Part shown: positions 61,074 to 64,000 of the stretch, in pieces
Numbering within the stretch: position 1 is the stretch's first letter
Layout of the letters: each line of letters starts with the position of its first letter
Origin: an uncultured Campylobacter sp.
Lineage (GTDB): Bacteria > Campylobacterota > Campylobacteria > Campylobacterales > Campylobacteraceae
Direction of reading: 5' to 3'
Assembly: GCF_937980635.1 (NCBI RefSeq)
Contig: NZ_CALJPG010000037.1
Span: forward strand, 55,119-119,118
Length of the DNA: 64,000 nucleotides
Notes under the pieces: generated by a model
Databases searched by the model: none
Told to the model about the DNA's origin: nothing
The model's input: only the letters and a program-made list of their open reading frames with translations
Translations under genes and position numbers: made by a program

Positions 61074-62075
61074 TTAGATCGGCATCACGCGGATGTTTGG
61101 ACTAAGGTTTTCTTGCAAGACGTTTTCGATCGCGTATAATGTACCACTCGCACCACTGGCGCAGCCGCTGCAAGCACCTAGGTAGCGGATATAGATGTCC
61201 GTTTTGCCGTCGTCTGCGGGTCTGATGTCTATGACATCGAGATTGCCGCCGTCCATCTGAAGCATCGGGCGGATATCCTCGTCAAGTACCCCTTCGACAG
61301 CTTTAAATTTACCGATCAAATTTAGCTGCTCAAAGCTCATCTCGGCTCCCGCTTTCGCGCTAGTAGCGGCACTCGCGTTGGCTTGAGCTTGAAGCCTCTC
61401 TCGCTCCATCTCCTCTCTGGTTTGCTTTAAAATATCGACCAGATAGTAATCCTTCTCCTCGTGTCCGCCCGGGCGCACGCAGGATTTACAAAACGCGCCC
61501 GCTTTGGTGTATTGCGTGATCTCTTCGACCGTGTGAAGATCATTTAGGCGGATCACCTCTTTGATCGTACCGAGGCTTACGCGCGCGCAGTCGCACACGA
61601 TGATCTCATCCTCAAAATGCGCAGGATCGACGCCCTTATAGTTCGCCGCAGCCTGCTTGATGACGTCGTATGCCATTACAGAGCAGTGCATCTTTTGCGG
61701 CGGCACGGCAGGCTCATCGGGGTTGTCGCGCATCGCGTGCTCTACGTCTAAATTCGTAATTTTCACCGCTTGATCGACGGTCTTTCCGATACAAAGCTCG
61801 GCCATCGTATCCGAACTCGCAATCGCCGTGCCGCAACCGAAGCTTTTAAATTTAGCGTCTAAAATTCTATCAGTCTTAGGATCGATCAACCAATACAGCC
61901 GCACCGCATCGCCGCAACTCTCGGCGCCGAAGTCCGCGACCACTAGCTTACCACCTCTAGCCTTCGCTTCCTCCTCGGTGATCTCGCCCATATAGCGAGG
62001 ATTATTCATGCGGTCCTGCACTTTTTGCGAGTATTGCTCCCAGATAGAGCCGTTTATCAAACTGTTTTTTGCCAT
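61074..62075 (-). CDS. nifU: NifU-type Fe-S cluster scaffold
   Basis: A 333-residue three-domain scaffold that serves as the main Fe-S assembly system in Campylobacter and Helicobacter. The N-terminal IscU domain has its three cysteines (ESCGDAVRLYW, SFGCGTAIA, MHCSVMAYD). The central BFD-like domain binds a [2Fe-2S] cluster (CDCARVSLGTIKEVI..GAFCKSCVRPGG). The C-terminal NifU domain has the CSGC pair (YLGACSGCASGASG). GATAAAAAATG with AAAGGAT gives the start. It lies 3 nt after nifS, in one operon. Confidence 0.96.
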   Translation of the reverse strand: MAKNSLINGSIWEQYSQKVQDRMNNPRYMGEITEEEAKARGGKLVVADFGAESCGDAVRLYWLIDPKTDRILDAKFKSFGCGTAIASSDTMAELCIGKTVDQAVKITNLDVEHAMRDNPDEPAVPPQKMHCSVMAYDVIKQAAANYKGVDPAHFEDEIIVCDCARVSLGTIKEVIRLNDLHTVEEITQYTKAGAFCKSCVRPGGHEEKDYYLVDILKQTREEMERERLQAQANASAATSAKAGAEMSFEQLNLIGKFKAVEGVLDEDIRPMLQMDGGNLDVIDIRPADDGKTDIYIRYLGACSGCASGASGTLYAIENVLQENLSPNIRVMPI

Positions 62076-62078
62076 TTT

Positions 62079-62695
62079 TTATCCTTTATTTTTCTCATAA
62101 CCTTGCGGCGCGTAAGCAAACGTACTTGAAATCCCGCGCAGACGGGCGATAGCTTTACCAATATGTTCGATCGCGTAATCGATCTCCGCCTCCGTCGTAA
62201 AGCGCGACAGCGAAAGCCTTAGCGCCGTATGCGCCAGCTCCTTATCTGCGCCGATCGCTTCCATTATCGGATTATTCTCGAGCGCCTCGCTCGCACACGC
62301 AGAGCCAGTAGAAGCGGCAATACCAACTTTATTCAGATCCCACAGCATCGCCTCTCCCTCGACGCCTTGGATCGAGGCGAGGATAGTGTTTGGCACGCGA
62401 ATGCTGCGATCGCCCACGACGCTTACGTTTGAAATTTGCAAAAGCGCATCCTCCAGCTTATCGCGCAGTCTGCTTACCTGAGTACGCTCAAAATCCATAA
62501 ATTTATTCGCTAGCTCCAAGGCTTTGCCGAGCCCCACAATGCCCGCAACGTTTAACGTGCCGCTGCGGCGTCCACCCATCTGCTCGCCGCCGTGAAGCAG
62601 GCTCGTAAGCGGCTTGCTATCTTTGATATAAAGCGCTCCGATGCCCTTTGGAGCGTGAAATTTATGCCCCGAAAGGCTCAAAAAATCCACATCCG
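62079..62695 (-). CDS. nifS: C-terminal half of cysteine desulfurase NifS (truncated at the chimeric junction)
   Basis: About 205 residues of NifS, the PLP enzyme that takes sulfur from cysteine for NifU. The visible part starts at VDFLSLSGHKFHAPKG, where the lysine binds PLP, and continues with GGEQMGGRRSGTLNVAGIVGLGKAL and the active cysteine in GSACAS. The N-terminal half (normally about 190 residues) is missing: upstream of about 62,695 the frame continues on the minus strand but is antisense to a Bacteroidota gene and has no NifS character. It is thus broken at a join, not by mutation. Confidence 0.95.
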
Positions 62696-62700
62696 CATGG
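62690..62700. other. Chimeric junction between Campylobacter and Bacteroidota DNA
   Basis: To the left the minus strand encodes NifS (A-D-V-D-F-L-S); to the right the plus strand encodes a SpoU methyltransferase (I-R-M-A-D-W-F-G). The switch occurs within ATCCGCATGG, which fits both readings. RAATTY words disappear and GC content rises at the same point. Confidence 0.85.
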
Positions 62701-63092
62701 CCGACTGGTTTGGCATCGCGCACATCTTTTGTTCGCCCAACACGGCCGAAGCCTACAATCCCAAAGTGGTGCAAGCCACCATGGGCAGCATTGCTCACGT
62801 GGCCATTCACTACACCGAGCTTCCCCCTCTGCTGGCTGCGTTGCCCCACAATTTCCCCATCTACGGCACGATGTTGGATGGTGAAAACATCTATCAAAAG
62901 ACGCTGTCGCCCACGGGCATCATCATCATGGGCAACGAGGGCAACGGCCTGTCGCCCGAAACACGTGCATGGGTCAATCAGCGGCTGCTCATCCCTAATT
63001 GCTCGACGGCCACCAACAAGGCCGAATCGCTCAACGTGGCCATTGCAACAGCCATCGTATGCTCGGAATTTCGCCGACAAACATTTTTATAA
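62691..63092 (+). CDS. SpoU/TrmH-family RNA 2'-O-methyltransferase, C-terminal part (Bacteroidota)
   Basis: About 133 residues of a SPOUT methyltransferase, cut off at its 5' side by the junction. Motif 1 region: ADWFGIAHIFCSPNTAEAYNPKVVQATMGS; motif 2: IIIMGNEGNGLSPE; motif 3: IPNCSTATNKAESLNVAIATAI, with the SLNVA that closes the SAM knot. The C-rich wording and the DWFGI..FCSP pattern are those of Prevotella/Bacteroides proteins. The N-terminal substrate-binding part is missing. Downstream, 23 nt away, is a membrane-protein gene in the same direction. The frame seems to start earlier only because nifS antisense happens to be open. Confidence 0.9.
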   Translation: MRMADWFGIAHIFCSPNTAEAYNPKVVQATMGSIAHVAIHYTELPPLLAALPHNFPIYGTMLDGENIYQKTLSPTGIIIMGNEGNGLSPETRAWVNQRLLIPNCSTATNKAESLNVAIATAIVCSEFRRQTFL

Positions 63093-63115
63093 CGCAACAT
63101 CAAATCCATAAAACG

Positions 63116-64000
63116 ATGAACGAAAATTTATTCAAAACGCGCAGCGTGCTGGCCAACATGAAGACCACCATCAACACGCTGCTGCAACACTATCCCACGC
63201 TGTTCTATAAAACGTTGATTCCCTATCTCGTGGCGGCCATGGCCCTCACCACACTGCTTTTCAATGGAACCAACGCCGTTGTCAACTTCTATTCAGGCGA
63301 CGATCCTTCGTTGCTGCAGGTGCTGTTGAGCCTCGTAGCACTGCCCTTAGTCCTGCTACTGCCGGCCGTCGCCATGGGCATCGTCTTCGGCAAGCTCCAC
63401 CAGCAGCCCCGCGCTCGCTGCATCAAGCGCAACCTCATCGCCGCCCTCGCGTTTGCCCTGCTCACCTTGGCACTCTATCTGCTGCTCGAATGGGCACAGT
63501 ATGGCGTGCAAACGCTGTGGCCATCGCTCATTCGCGAAAACGATTTAAACGACATGCAAAACATCGAAACCATCAAATACACCCTCACCTTCATCCTGTT
63601 GCTACCGTTCTGCCCGCTGAATTTCGCGTTCACAAAATACATCATCACCCCCACCCTGCCCCTGCGCAAAGCCCTGAAAGAGGCCTTCACCACCGGCCGG
63701 CGCAACTGGGGTTACCTCGTTTCCAATCAAGCAGCCATCTGCTTCCTCTGCGGCGTGGCCTACTGCCTCATCAGCATACCCGTGAGAATATTGCTCAACG
63801 CCTACTATCTCAACGCCATCGGCATGCTGCAAGGCGATGCCAACGGGCTGCCCGCCCACTTCGTTCCCATGATGTTTGCCGTCTGCACGCTCATTGGCCT
63901 GCTGCTGTTTCAACTGCTCAACGTCTATGCCGCATTCGAATACTTCATGTATGGTGCCGCTGAGCAACGCGCCCTCGAAAAGCAGCAACATCAGCATTTG
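63116..64000 (+). CDS. Bacteroidota polytopic membrane protein, 3'-truncated by window end
   Basis: The frame from the ATG at 63116 is open to the window edge (295 codons, no stop). The product begins MNENLFKTRSVLANMKTTINTLL, followed by about five or six hydrophobic segments (LIPYLVAAMALTTLLF, LLSLVALPLVLLLPAVAMGIVFG, LIAALAFALLTLALYLLLEW, FILLLPFCPLNFAF, AAICFLCGVAYCLISIPV, MMFAVCTLIGLLLFQLL). Similar proteins with unknown function occur in Prevotella-type genomes. Codon use is GC-rich (ACC, GCC, CTG, ATC), unlike the Campylobacter part. It ends incomplete with KQQHQHL. Confidence 0.8.
   Translation, partial: MNENLFKTRSVLANMKTTINTLLQHYPTLFYKTLIPYLVAAMALTTLLFNGTNAVVNFYSGDDPSLLQVLLSLVALPLVLLLPAVAMGIVFGKLHQQPRARCIKRNLIAALAFALLTLALYLLLEWAQYGVQTLWPSLIRENDLNDMQNIETIKYTLTFILLLPFCPLNFAFTKYIITPTLPLRKALKEAFTTGRRNWGYLVSNQAAICFLCGVAYCLISIPVRILLNAYYLNAIGMLQGDANGLPAHFVPMMFAVCTLIGLLLFQLLNVYAAFEYFMYGAAEQRALEKQQHQHL

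Noticed and set aside
62592..62690. Upstream part of the SpoU methyltransferase frame
   Set aside because: It is antisense to nifS; the open frame there is chance.
62696..63080. Minus-strand continuation of nifS to 63080
   Set aside because: The extra residues are the antisense of the SpoU methyltransferase and contain no NifS motifs.
62710..63111. 133-codon plus-strand frame rich in Pro, Ser and Arg
   Set aside because: An out-of-frame shadow of the SpoU methyltransferase gene.
63602..63997. 131-codon minus-strand frame rich in His, Gly and Glu
   Set aside because: A shadow of the Bacteroidota membrane-protein gene at 63116-64000.
1..64000. CRISPR arrays, insertion sequences, integrases or prophage genes
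   Set aside because: No regularly spaced direct repeats of 25-40 bp, no transposase or integrase motifs were seen; the short AT-rich words are not CRISPR-like.

Overview
The window is almost entirely a Campylobacter-type (Campylobacterota) chromosome segment, with a short foreign piece at its right end. Positions 1 to about 62,690 carry a typical Campylobacter gene set: a cjaA-type cysteine-binding lipoprotein with its ABC transporter, a rnj gene overlapping ksgA, a three-domain nifU next to nifS, TorA/TorC-like S/N-oxide reductases, kdsD and purB. Intergenic DNA is long, non-coding and full of AAATTT, GAATTT and GAATTC words. The moderate GC content suggests an oral species of the C. gracilis/showae/rectus type rather than C. 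jejuni. From about 62,691 to the end the DNA is GC-richer, has no such words, and encodes a Bacteroidota (Prevotella-like) SpoU methyltransferase and membrane protein. The switch falls inside nifS and is most simply an assembly chimera of two oral bacteria.

Layout. 1-7,700: end of a possible HD-domain gene, an SRP RNA gene on the minus strand, typA, a HAD phosphatase, two tandem orphan solute-binding proteins, an ankyrin-like lipoprotein and a DUF805 protein. 7,800-21,000: a Crp/Fnr-type regulator divergent from a torC-torA pair; then a SUKH-like gene, tpx, a TM2 protein with a QNS-repeat tail, a second DUF805 gene and hutX; then a second operon of a DsbB-like protein, torC and torA. 21,000-31,800: a RelB/YoeB toxin-antitoxin pair with a large palindromic operator, an NSS transporter, a CorC/HlyC-type protein, an M48 lipoprotein, long empty spacers, moaC, and a candidate small RNA. 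31,800-42,700: small exported and DUF proteins, a PatB-type lyase, the CjaA ABC operon, a DASS carrier, and an outer-membrane barrel gene whose promoter contains a G8 tract. 43,500-57,200: purB, an RluA-like gene and hisF with in-frame insertions, an AT-rich accessory patch, rlmN, ksgA-rnj, kdsD-rluB-ybaK. 57,500-62,690: lemA, tRNA-Met, a double rhodanese, another solute-binding protein, nifU and truncated nifS.

Together the genes describe an amino-acid-using, microaerobic or anaerobic bacterium. Two periplasmic molybdoenzymes can respire S- or N-oxides, moaC serves their cofactor, NifU/NifS build Fe-S clusters, and several amino-acid binding proteins and carriers feed the cell. The points most worth checking are the chimeric junction, the terminator-ended small RNA with a CCUCC-containing segment near 30,400, the DsbB-like protein that lost its CXXC in the second Tor operon, the G8 tract in an outer-membrane protein promoter, and the extreme density of RAATTY sites, which extends into the coding insertions of the TM2, HisF and RluA-like proteins.
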